From: Betaproteobacteria bacterium
GTDB lineage: Bacteria; Pseudomonadota; Gammaproteobacteria; Burkholderiales; SG8-39
Assembly (NCBI GenBank): GCA_016713125.1
Contig: JADJPT010000008.1
Span: forward strand, 62,001 to 126,000
DNA: 64,000 nucleotides
Direction: 5' to 3'
A program made the position numbers and the translations under genes. Every line of letters starts with the position of its first letter. Position 1 is the first letter of the stretch. The notes under the pieces were generated by a model. That model was not told where the DNA came from, made no database searches, and saw only the letters and a program-made list of their open reading frames with translations. Below, in pieces: positions 46,138 through 54,425 of this stretch.

Positions 46138-47022
46138 ATGCAACTGGTGACCTTCAAGGATTCTGCAGGCGAACGCATCGGCGCGCTGCTGCGCGCATCG
46201 AACGAGATCGTCGACCTCGCCGCCGCGGCCCCCGGCCTGCCGCGCGACATGCAGGGCTTCATCGCCGCCGGCCCCGCGGCGCTCGCCACCGCGCAGGCCG
46301 CGCTGGCCGCCGGCAGGCGCATCCCGCTGGCATCGGTGAAGCTGCTGGCGCCCATGCCGCGCCCGGCGAAGAACGTGTTCTGCGTGGGCAAGAACTACCA
46401 CGAGCATGCCAGGGAGTTCCACGGCAGCGGCTTCGACGCCTCGGCCAAGGAGGCCATCCCGGAGCTGCCCATCATCTTCACCAAGGCGCCGACCTCGATC
46501 ATCGCGCAGGGCGAAACGATCCTGGCCAGCCTCGACTACACCGGCTCGACCGACTACGAAGGCGAGCTGACCGTGGTGATCGGCAAGGGCGGGCGCGGCA
46601 TCGCCAAGGCCGACGCGTACCAGCACGTGTTCGGCTACACCATCATCAACGACGTCACCGCGCGCACGCTGCAGCACAGCCACCGCCAGTGGTTCCTCGG
46701 CAAGAGCCTGGACACCTTCTGCCCGATGGGGCCGGCCATCGTCACCGCCGACGAGGTGGGCGACGTGACCAAACTGCGCCTGGTGACCCGTGTGAACGGC
46801 GAGACGCGCCAGGACGCGCTGGTCTCCGACCTGATCTTCGACATCCCGACGCTGATCGAGACCATGTCGAAGGCCATGACCCTGCAGCCCGGCGACCTGA
46901 TCGCCACCGGCACCTGCGCCGGCGTCGGCATCGGCTTCAAGCCGCCGAAGTACCTGAAGCCGGGTGACCGGGTGGCCGTGACCATCGAGCCCATGGGCAC
47001 CCTGGAGAACCTGGTCGGCTGA
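46138..47022 (+). CDS. Fumarylacetoacetate hydrolase (FAH) family protein
   Basis: This 294-residue enzyme has the FAH core: PRPAKNVFCVGKNYHEHARE, the metal-binding DYEGELTVVIGKGG, then HVFGYTIINDVTARTLQ, FLGKSLDTFCPMGP and LQPGDLIATGTCAGVG. FAH-family enzymes hydrolyse, decarboxylate or isomerise 2-keto acids in aromatic degradation. It is the last gene of the IclR-unknown-FAH operon and the last host-like gene before the low-G+C island, which begins ~70 bp after its stop. Confidence 0.93.
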   Translation: MQLVTFKDSAGERIGALLRASNEIVDLAAAAPGLPRDMQGFIAAGPAALATAQAALAAGRRIPLASVKLLAPMPRPAKNVFCVGKNYHEHAREFHGSGFDASAKEAIPELPIIFTKAPTSIIAQGETILASLDYTGSTDYEGELTVVIGKGGRGIAKADAYQHVFGYTIINDVTARTLQHSHRQWFLGKSLDTFCPMGPAIVTADEVGDVTKLRLVTRVNGETRQDALVSDLIFDIPTLIETMSKAMTLQPGDLIATGTCAGVGIGFKPPKYLKPGDRVAVTIEPMGTLENLVG

Positions 47023-47334
47023 CCGGTATCCGGGAGGGCGATGGCACTATTTCGCCCTGAGCACCGCTTCAGGACTGGGGTGAAGTGCCCAGGTGGCACT
47101 AAATTTCTTTAGGTAAACGTGAGCATACTGGCGCAATTGCGCGCCACCTTCGACCAATCACTCTTCAGACGAGGGCATCTTCCCCTGATGCCGGATGCCA
47201 AAGCCAAGCGAGTAAACGCAAAGTAACCTGTACAAGCGGAACATCCAACTCGACTTTCTAGAGGCTCTAGATATCTATAGATTCCAGACCACTGCTGGAG
47301 CTAGACCTTGATGAGGAACTAGAGGGTATAGCTT
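47023..47334. other. Intergenic left edge of the island
   Basis: The base composition drops abruptly near 47095. GGCACT/AGTGCC/GGCACT blocks (47043, 47084, 47095) and a CCTGA...TCAGG inverted repeat (47056-47073) precede the switch. TCTAGA twice (47257 and 47266) and a near-palindrome TCTAGATATCTATAGA (47266-47281) follow it. A 35-codon frame (47119-47226) is open but unrecognised. No integrase, tRNA or clear target duplication is seen. Confidence 0.5.
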
Positions 47335-47767
47335 TCACAGCCAACTGCACAACTCTCCCGTGTGGGAGAAAACAACGTCTAGTGCACCTGCGAGCATTGG
47401 ATTGTTGCCTAAGGGAAGCAATCGTCGAGGGTCAGTTTGTAACCCAACGCAAGTTTTCCGGTAAGCATGTGCAAATCCAAGTTCGAAGGCTGCGCCCTCA
47501 TCGATGGTTCTGCCATCAAGAACCAACAATAGAAGGTCACATTCCTTAAGTGCCTCGATATCACGTTCAAATATTGATGCATATGCATCAGGAACTGTAA
47601 CTCCACGCTCTACTAGATCCACCAGTCTTCCGCCGTCCCTTTGGCGGCAAGTAGACATCGACGTACGGCTCAAGTAGCGCTGACACCTTGGCGTTGAAAG
47701 CGAGTTCCGCCTCTGAAAACAGCGGAGCCGCAAAATACAATAGCGAAGTTCTACTGGTTCGATGCAT
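47335..47767 (-). CDS. Nucleoside 2-deoxyribosyltransferase-like protein, one frameshift
   Basis: Two frames join near 47635 into a ~143-residue protein: LLYFAAPLFSEAELAFN, then VDVYLPPK, RDGGRLVDLVERG, YASIFERDIEALKECDLLLL and the family signature VLDGRTIDEGAAFELGFA with the catalytic Glu. The order of aromatic start, D.....D..l, DGxxxDxGxxxExG and GLQTDPR matches nucleoside 2-deoxyribosyltransferases. These cleave N-glycosidic bonds of deoxynucleosides and have relatives in nucleotide-based conflict systems. It overlaps the end of the SIR2-kinase gene by 17 bp, so it is the last gene of the operon. Confidence 0.8.
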
Positions 47768-49407
47768 CACGACTCTCTTCATACGACTTAAACTTGGCCA
47801 TGAGATCAAACGGTTTGTACTCTTGGCGATGAATTATTTCAGCCACTTCCTTCATGACCTCCAAAATTGGCCTAAATTTTGTGTCGATGACATGTACCCC
47901 ATTTCCCTCATAAACCTCGCAGATGTCCCTTTGCATTCTCTCGAGTTTTTCCTTTGAGTACTTTTCTCTTCCTGTACCTCGTACCCTAGCCGAAAGAACT
48001 TCGGGTTCCCAGGTAAGGAGGATTACTACTCCTGGTTCGACGGACCAACCGCGATTGGGACAGATTTTGTCCAGCAATTTCTTCGCTTTAACTGATCGTT
48101 CTTTGATTTCAGCAAAAGCTAGCGGATCTAGGGGAGGGCGATCTATTACCGATATGCCAACAGGTGCGCGTCGAAGTGCATCGTTCTTGTGTCGAAACTG
48201 ATGTGCGATCCAGTCATCAGCTTTCGATAATTCTTCCGGAGTTAATTCATCCCATGGCTTAGCGAGCACGGCTGGCTTTGCTTCAAGCCATTCGTCCAAG
48301 ACATGTAGACTTCGTAGAAGATTTGCGGTGGTGCTTTTTCCAACGCCTATTGGGCCCGTTAAGTAGTAGTTGTACTTGATCAATATCTTGCCTTCAGTGG
48401 CCAAGTCGCGAAAATCGTCCGAATTCGTTGCAGTTATGTTGATTAGCTGAAGTAATGCGCGAATCTGCTCAGAATTCAGAAATAGCGTGATCAAGTTATA
48501 TACGTTGAAATTGGTCTCTGATATCACTGCCCTTTGTGCGCTAGACGGGTCACACGCATTCCCGCGCATGAAATGAACGAAATAGTGATAATTGCCAGGA
48601 TTGATTTGTGCTCCGCGCATGAGCACGTTTCGCAATTCGTCCTCAAGAGCACATCCAACAATCAAGCACGTATTTCTTGCGAAATGGGACAAGAGGAACG
48701 AGCTATCGTGCCCTCTGGATCCGACGTACTGGGTTGAGTAGGCAGTCTCGAGAATACAAGCGATCAGATGGAAGCTCCATAAGAGTTTTTCCAAATGGAA
48801 TAATTCCATGGGGATGGTAGACAACAGCATCTTGTCGCCGAAACTGAGGCCAAGGATCTGTTACCGCCTCATATCCTTTGTTGGAGGAGTCCTTCTCTCT
48901 CTTTTTCGCTGCGAGTGATCTTTCAAGAAAATCGTCGAAATTGAAGTTGATTGTCAGTTGGCTCTTCTTGGGCCAGCGGCAGCAGTGCCGAAAAGTACGG
49001 ATGCGCGTCCAGAGCTGACGATAAATTCTCAGTACCGAGTGCGTTCTTGTAAAGATGCTTTGAGCATATTTGAACCCATGCTGCCTGAATTGTGTTCTTC
49101 TTAGCCAGTGCAGATAGTTCTGTCGGTAGCGTCGGTTCGAGCCTTGATTGAAATCGTTGAAATAGGACTTCGGATTGATAGGGGAGAGATCTTTTTAGAA
49201 TGTCCCCGACTAACAGGCTGGCTCCATCAACGCTTGGGTCGGAAGCGATGTCTGCAATCAGATCCTTCCACAGGGGACTTTGAAATCAAGGCTCACTCCG
49301 GCGCCAAGCACCAAACCGAAGCGACGAAGCTCAAATTGCCGACGCAAATGTACGACCGCTCGTGGATACTCCTTTAGAACATTGGTGAGAACGTCGTCTG
49401 ATTTCAT
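47751..49407 (-). pseudogene. SIR2 domain fused to nucleoside-kinase-like P-loop domain (three frameshifts)
   Basis: Reading through three breaks (near 49275, 48971 and 48745-48765) gives one ~550-residue protein. The SIR2 part has the NAD-binding GLVLGAGVSLDFKVP (GAGVS at ~49291-49305), INFNFDDFLERSL (the N-x-D motif), VYHPHGIIPFG and the C-terminal NTCLIVGCALEDELRNVL with INPGNYHYFVHF. The C-terminal ~200 residues hold Walker A GPIGVGKST (~48330-48356), SVIDRPPLDPLAF and an arginine-rich lid VRGTGREKYSKEK, like deoxynucleoside or thymidylate kinases. SIR2 proteins in defence deplete NAD; the kinase-like part may sense nucleotides. The start lies 3 bp after the upstream stop. It may be inactive, or the breaks may be sequencing errors. 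Confidence 0.82.
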
Positions 49408-49410
49408 GAT

Positions 49411-50603
49411 CTAGAGTAGACGCTGTTGTTGTCGGAGGGGCTTGGCTTTCACCTTATTCCTCCAGCCCTTTGGGGCTATCGACTTTGTCAGCGCGATCCC
49501 TTGTTCGGCGAGTTGTATGTATTGTTCAAGTACGTCTAGTGCTTCTGGGTCGTAATCGTCGTCAACATAGTTAACGTTCCACAGTCCAGAATGAACTATC
49601 GCGTCCCGGGAACTCCAGTTGCCGAGCCATCTCCGGCTTGGCAAATCAATTGGTCCGGTAGGTCCAGACAAAAGTGCGATGAGATTCCGTTCTAGGTAGG
49701 AGCGATCACTGTCCGGGGACGCCTCATCTCAATATTCAGCCACTGGACTGGCATAGAGGAGATTGTCTTGGAAACCTCGAGTTCCATCTCCTTCTCCATG
49801 TCTCGTATCGCTGCGTTAGCTGATTGTCCAACCCCCCATTCCGGAAAGCGACTTTCAGTTTTTAACTTCCTTAATAGAGCGTCGCCTACGTGCAATCTAA
49901 AAATAGAGCCGCGATGATTGCCGCTTCCATCAACCGCTCCGCGATGTGTACGTAGCCGGTTCCATAGCGTTGATTTAGATCCCTTGCTTACAGCATGCGT
50001 ACCTATTCTTACAACTCTCATTTCCAGCGGTTGCGTCATGCGAAATTCGTCTTGCTGGAAGAAAAAGTAGATGCCCTTCTGCGGCACGGTTTTTGAGCTT
50101 CTGCTAACCAACTGCGGATCAATGCAATTCCGCCTGCTAGCAAGACGTGAAATCAGCGCATATAGCCGGTCTAGATCGCGAAGTCTATTTGCCTCTCGAA
50201 TAAGCTTCTGTAGCCAAGCAACTTGACGACCTATTCCGAGTTCTGCCATCGGGGCGTAGATCTTCACGCCATCTCTTTGTAGGTGCTTCTGGAGCTTGCT
50301 TCGGTACTTTACGCCTGCAAGGAACACTACTGCGGATGATTTTTCGATTCGAGATTCTAATTGCCCATACACTTTTCTCGCCCAATCCTCTTGGGCCGCT
50401 TCGTCAAGTTGATAAAGCGATTCGTTGTATGGATCAACCTTTTCTGTAGGCTGGAGCAAGCCATGCTTGGCAGAAAGAATGAACCAAGAGTCACATCTGG
50501 TTTCGGCGAAGTGCCGAGCGCCGTCAAACAAAGGCGAGCGATACAACTCTTGTGCCTGCGCGGGATAGAGCCCCTTGGAACTTGTGCATGCAACCAAACA
50601 CAC
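49411..50603 (-). CDS. DUF6884-like domain fused to GIY-YIG-like nuclease domain, one frameshift
   Basis: Residues ~1-130 show CLVACTSSKGLYPAQAQELY, SPLFDGARHFAE, WFILSAKHGLLQPTEKVDPY and a W..k/V motif, the pattern of DUF6884-like proteins. After a linker, KGIYFFFQQDEFR, MRVVRIGTHAV, TLWNRLRTHRG and NHRGSIFRLHVGDAL resemble a GIY-YIG nuclease. Restoring one G near 49725 (GAG-GAT-GAG) continues to LIALLSGPTGPIDLPSRRWL and the stop at 49411, giving ~397 residues. The start is taken as GTG 50603, since no in-frame ATG lies between the queC-like stop and there. The role is unknown; DNA cleavage is suggested by the second domain only. Confidence 0.72.
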
Positions 50604-50667
50604 TGTGTTCTGGCTCTTCGCCCCAGAGCGAATCGCTGAGCCGTCATCCGAAGGGCAACTGATGGGG

Positions 50668-51303
50668 TTATCGCCATGCTAGGTTGTGAAGCTTGCATGC
50701 GTCACATTCTTCGCAGGGGGATATCCCCCTTTTAGAAATCTTCGGACGATAACAACTCCAAGTGTCATGCTTCTTTAAGCCAAGTTTCTTAGCCATTTGC
50801 CCGATTTTGGCTTAGAAAATCTTTGAAGCGGAGCAACCAACTGCGGACCATTTGGAATCGCGTAAGACAGCATGCTTCGAAAGCTTTCGACAAATTCCGG
50901 GGTGCAGTCTGGGTATCCAGAAAAATCGATGGAGTTGATTCCTGTCCAAACTTCATTTGCCGCGAGTCCGCAGCTTCTGCCACAGCGAGCATAAAGAACA
51001 CGCCGTTTCGTCCAGGTAGAAAGGCGGGGGAGATTCCACTCCTAATTTGAGCCAAAGAGCGATTCTTTGGTATTTCCCGGATCGGCTTGTTCCTACTGAC
51101 TCGAATGACTCTGCGCTCTACGCCGAACTTCGCGCATTGAGCGCTCGCGTAATCAAGTTCGACGTGATGTGTCTGACCATACTCAATGCCCAGACTTACG
51201 ACGTCGTGGCACGTGATACAGCTAAGGCTAGGCACGTTGTTGAGTCCAGTCCTCCGCTGTGAAGAACGACCACGCGTCTCTTGTCAAGCTTGCGTCGAGT
51301 CAT
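50668..51303 (-). pseudogene. QueC-like (7-cyano-7-deazaguanine synthase family) gene, three frameshifts
   Basis: ATG at 51303 opens MTRRKLDKRRVVVLHSGGLDSTT, with the PP-loop SGGLDS at 51241-51258. After a break near 51218 it continues VVSLGIEYGQTHHVELDYAS and ISPAFLPGRNGVFF; after one near 50975, VWTGINSIDFSGYPDC, TPEFVESFRSML and VAPLQRFSKP; after one near 50790, KKLGLKKHDTWSCYRP and the zinc ribbon PCEECDACKLH. All are QueC landmarks, in order, at a normal ~211 residues. QueC makes preQ0 from carboxy-deazaguanine; QueC relatives also occur in Qat and type IV CBASS defence systems. No QueD, QueE, FolE or TGT gene is near, favouring a specialised role. Confidence 0.82.
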
Positions 51304-51484
51304 TTGGAATTTGATGGCGTAAAGTCAATCGCAAATATACGCTTGCTGATAGCTTTCGCACATAGCCCATTTCCTCATGCCAGAAGTAAAGAGGGTTGCT
51401 TGCGCTTACCCTATTCCGTAGGGGGCGACGCTTTTAAGTGTCTAAGAGAAAAGTATTTTCCTTTGATTCCCCAGATCCTTTTGA

Positions 51485-52150
51485 TCAAGATTTTGAATTA
51501 AGTGGCGGCCGCTGGTACTGGGTCATGGCGCCGACCTTGCGCTCGAAGGCGTCGCGGCGCTTGAGCAGCTTTTCCTGCGCCGGGGTCAGCAGCCGGTAGT
51601 GGCGGATCTCGTCCAGCCGCGAGGTGACGTCCCAGGCGCCCTTCTCGCCGGTGACCCACAGCGACCTGTCCTCGCCGCGCAGGTCGAAGGGCACCGAGTA
51701 TTCGCGCAGGGTCTTGTGGTCGCGCTTGTTCGAGTACTCGTGCAGGTAGGACAGGGCCAGCTCGCGCAGCGAGCGGTACACCGGGTCGCGCCAGCGCAGG
51801 TCCGGGCCGTTGGTCTTGGAGATGCAGCCCCAGTGGCCGCGGCGGCGGAACAGCGTGACCACGTGGTCGACGTCGCGCGTGGCGCGCAGGTCGAACAGCA
51901 GCGGCGGCTCGCCGTGCACCCAGAGCGCGGCGGCGGCCAGGAAGGCGCCCTCGATGCAGTGCGCATAGCGGTTGCGCAGCACCATCCGCACCGAGGCGCA
52001 GGAGTCGCCGTCCAGCTCGAAGTTCTGGCCCAGCGCGAGCAGGTAGTCCTGGATCTTCTCCGGGGTGGACAGGCGGCGCAGCACGGCGAACTCGGCTCTG
52101 GTCAGGCCGAGGTCCTCGATGCGTGCCGGACGCACGCGCAGCGGGATCAT
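51485..52150 (-). CDS. Unknown protein, possibly transglutaminase-like (221 aa)
   Basis: The ATG overlaps the stop of the D-aminoacylase-like gene (ATGA). Conserved-looking features are RYAHCIEGAFLAAAALWVHG, LLFDLRATRDVDHVVTLF, WGCISKTN and SLRELALSYLHEY. A Cys followed ~35 residues later by DVDHVV could be the Cys-His pair of a transglutaminase-like fold; this is a guess. The last few codons after QYQRPP (LNSKS-stop) lie in AT-rich island sequence, so the native C-terminus has probably been replaced at the island junction. Confidence 0.7.
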   Translation of the reverse strand: MIPLRVRPARIEDLGLTRAEFAVLRRLSTPEKIQDYLLALGQNFELDGDSCASVRMVLRNRYAHCIEGAFLAAAALWVHGEPPLLFDLRATRDVDHVVTLFRRRGHWGCISKTNGPDLRWRDPVYRSLRELALSYLHEYSNKRDHKTLREYSVPFDLRGEDRSLWVTGEKGAWDVTSRLDEIRHYRLLTPAQEKLLKRRDAFERKVGAMTQYQRPPLNSKS

Positions 52151-53607
52151 GCCGCCTCGCGCGAAAGCACGCGGCCGGGGCGCGCGCCGGTGGCCGCGCC
52201 GTCCTTCCACACCGCCACGCCGGCGACGAACACCGCGTCGATGCCGCGCGCCGGCGCGATCGGCCGCGCGAAGGTGGCCGCCTCGTCCACCGTGTCGGCG
52301 TCGAACACCGTGAGGTCGGCCCAGGCGCCGGCGGCCAGCACGCCGCGGTCGGTGAGGCCGAAGTTGCGCGCCGTGAGCCCGGTCATCTTGTGCACGGCGG
52401 TCTCCAGCGGGAACAGGCCGAGCGTCCTCGAGTAGTGGCCGAGCACGCGCGGGAAGGTGCCCCACAGGCGCGGGTGCGGCGCGCTGTCGTGCGGCAGGCC
52501 GTCGGAGCCGACCATGGTTTCGGCAAACGCCAGGATGCGCTGCACGTCGGCGTCGTCCATCGAGAAGTAGATCGCCCCGGCCGGCGCCAGGCGGGCCACC
52601 GCCTGTTCCTCGGTAACGCCCAGCTCGGCGGCGATCGCCGACAGATCGCGCCCCGCGTACTGCGGCAGGGGCCTGGACCAGGTGACGATGGTGCGCGTGG
52701 CGTCGCGGGTGCGCTCCAGGGTCAGGATGGTCGAGGAGGCGTCGTAGGGGTAGCAGTCCAGGCACACGGGCTGGGTGCGCATGGTGCGTTCGATCAGCGC
52801 CAGGGTCTCGCCCGAGCGGCCGTGGTTGGCCCGGCCCAGCACCTTGTGGTGCGAGACCAGCACCGGCACGCCGAGTTCGCGGCCGATGCGGAAGGTCTCC
52901 TCGAGTGAATCGATGACCCGCTCGCCTTCGTTGCGCATGTGCGTGCAGTACAGGCCGCCGTGCTTGGCCAGCGGTTGCGCGACCTCGATCACCTCCTCGG
53001 TGGTCGCGGCGCGCGCCGGTTCGTAGTACAGGCCGGTCGACAGGCCGATCGCGCCGGCCGACAGCGCCTCGTCGAGCATCTCGCGCATGCGTTCGGCCTC
53101 GGCTTCGCTGGCCGGGCGGTCGAGATTGTCCATGACAGCAACGCGCAGCGTGCTGTGGCCGGCCAGCAGCACGGCGTTGGTCGCCGCGGGCCCGGCCTCC
53201 AGCGCCTCGACGTAGTCGTGGAAGGTGTCGAAGCGGAACCAGCCGCCCTCGTCGTCGAGCAGGTCGAGCGGCGGCACCGGCGGGCGGCCGCGGAAGCGCA
53301 CCTGCGCCCGCGACACGCCGCAGTTGCCGGCCACCACGGTGGTCACGCCCTGGCTCACCTTGGGCGCCATGTCGGGGGCCGAGAGCAGCAGCCGGTCGTC
53401 ATGCGTGTGCGCGTCGATGAAGCCCGGCGCGACGATGCGCCCGGTGGCGTCCAGTTCGCCGTCGGCGCGCACCGCATCGAGCACGCCGGGGGCGGCGATC
53501 GAGGCGATGCGCCCGTCGCGGATGGCGAGGTCGGCCTTGAAGCGCGGCTGGCCGGTGCCGTCGATCAGCGTGCCGTTGCGGATGATCAGGTCGTAGTGCG
53601 GTTCCAT
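52147..53607 (-). CDS. N-acyl-D-amino-acid deacylase (D-aminoacylase) family amidohydrolase
   Basis: This ~486-residue amidohydrolase opens with YDLIIRNGTLIDGTG. It has zinc ligands in IVAPGFIDAHTHDD, GNCGVSRA, GLSTGLYYEP, the metal His in VSHHKVLGRANHG, and ends LADLTVFDADTV with a returning beta-sandwich. The family hydrolyses N-acyl-D-amino acids or related amides. ATG 53607 is family-like. It lies downstream of HyuAB and an aldehyde dehydrogenase on the same strand and fits a route for a D-configured or cyclic amide compound. Confidence 0.92.
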   Translation of the reverse strand: MEPHYDLIIRNGTLIDGTGQPRFKADLAIRDGRIASIAAPGVLDAVRADGELDATGRIVAPGFIDAHTHDDRLLLSAPDMAPKVSQGVTTVVAGNCGVSRAQVRFRGRPPVPPLDLLDDEGGWFRFDTFHDYVEALEAGPAATNAVLLAGHSTLRVAVMDNLDRPASEAEAERMREMLDEALSAGAIGLSTGLYYEPARAATTEEVIEVAQPLAKHGGLYCTHMRNEGERVIDSLEETFRIGRELGVPVLVSHHKVLGRANHGRSGETLALIERTMRTQPVCLDCYPYDASSTILTLERTRDATRTIVTWSRPLPQYAGRDLSAIAAELGVTEEQAVARLAPAGAIYFSMDDADVQRILAFAETMVGSDGLPHDSAPHPRLWGTFPRVLGHYSRTLGLFPLETAVHKMTGLTARNFGLTDRGVLAAGAWADLTVFDADTVDEAATFARPIAPARGIDAVFVAGVAVWKDGAATGARPGRVLSREAA

Positions 53608-53689
53608 GGGCGGCATTCTAGCCGCTCGCTGCATGCGCGGCGCCGCGACGGCGCCCGCGCATCGGGCGTTGCGCCGCGCCGCGACTGCC

Positions 53690-54397
53690 TCAGCGCTTCT
53701 TCTTCGCCGGCGCGGCGCCGGCGCCGAGCGCCGCGCTGATGCGTCCGGCGGTGGCGATGATCTCGGGCAGGATGCGCCGCACGTACCTGGCGTCGAAGCG
53801 CCCGACCGGCCCGGACACGCTCAGCGCGCCGCAGAACTCCTCGCCGTGCTTGAACACCGGCGCGGCGATGGCGGCGCAGGCCGGGTCGCGCTCGCCGTAG
53901 GAGATGTAGTAGCCGATCCTGCGCGTCTCGAGCTGTTCGGGCGTGCCGCCGCCCTCGAAGGCGAGGATCACGCGGCCCGGCGCGCCGCGGTCCATCGGGT
54001 AGCGGTCGCCGGTCTTCACGTTGTCGAGCACCGACTGGTCGGCATCGACGCGGTACATGCACAGCCGCCCGCTGGCGGCGCGCACGTGGAACGAGGTGCT
54101 CTCCTTGGTGCGCGCGGTGAGCGCGCGCAATTGCGGGATGACCACGTCGTCCAGGTGCAGCTCGGCCTCGTAGCGCTTGCCCAGCGAGTAGGGCGCGGGA
54201 CCCAGGCGGTAGCGCGCCTGCGCGTCGCGGCGCAGGTAGCCGCGTCGCTCCAGCGACGAACAGATGCGCAGCAGCGTGGTCTTGTTCACGCCGGTCTCGC
54301 GCGACAGGTCGGCCAGGCCCAGCGAATCGGTGGGCGACAGGAAGGTCGCCAGCACGTCGAGCGCGCGCTCGACCGATACGATGCCGTACTGCGCCAT
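53690..54397 (-). CDS. IclR-family transcriptional regulator
   Basis: This 235-residue regulator has HTH segment LGLADLSRETGVNKTTLLRI and an effector domain with LCMYRVDADQSVLDNVKTGDRYPM, RGAPGRVILAFEGGG and CAAIAAPVFKHGEEFCGALSVSGP. A Lys-rich C-terminus (PAKKKR) ends it. It lies inside the co-directional cluster (28 bp after the aldehyde dehydrogenase), so it probably regulates the cluster that encodes it. Confidence 0.92.
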   Translation of the reverse strand: MAQYGIVSVERALDVLATFLSPTDSLGLADLSRETGVNKTTLLRICSSLERRGYLRRDAQARYRLGPAPYSLGKRYEAELHLDDVVIPQLRALTARTKESTSFHVRAASGRLCMYRVDADQSVLDNVKTGDRYPMDRGAPGRVILAFEGGGTPEQLETRRIGYYISYGERDPACAAIAAPVFKHGEEFCGALSVSGPVGRFDARYVRRILPEIIATAGRISAALGAGAAPAKKKR

Positions 54398-54425
54398 GGC
54401 CGCGGTCCTCCCCGGATTGCCGGAT

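Larger units (their letters stand above)
47095..51500. mobile_element. Low-G+C accessory (putative defence) island
   Basis: Over ~4.4 kb the G+C falls by eye to well under 50 %, with AT-rich codons, between two host-like blocks. It contains only four minus-strand genes: QueC-like, DUF6884/GIY-YIG-like, SIR2-kinase and nucleoside deoxyribosyltransferase. No transposase, integrase or terminal repeats are visible, so the transfer mechanism is unknown. The right edge is near 51500, where the 3' end of a host gene begins; the left edge is near 47095. Frame breaks are roughly ten times denser here than elsewhere. Confidence 0.75.

Noticed and set aside
47119..47226. Small 35-codon open frame at the left island edge
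   Set aside because: No recognisable similarity or clear ribosome site; too short to call.
50715..50730. Perfect 16-bp palindrome AGGGGGATATCCCCCT
   Set aside because: It lies within the QueC-like coding sequence (codons for KRGISPC), so it is explained by coding; no T tract on the relevant strand makes a terminator.
51505..51512. GCGGCCGC (NotI site) at the island edge, suggesting a cloning junction
   Set aside because: Such octamers are expected by chance at this G+C, and the flanking codons fit the host gene.
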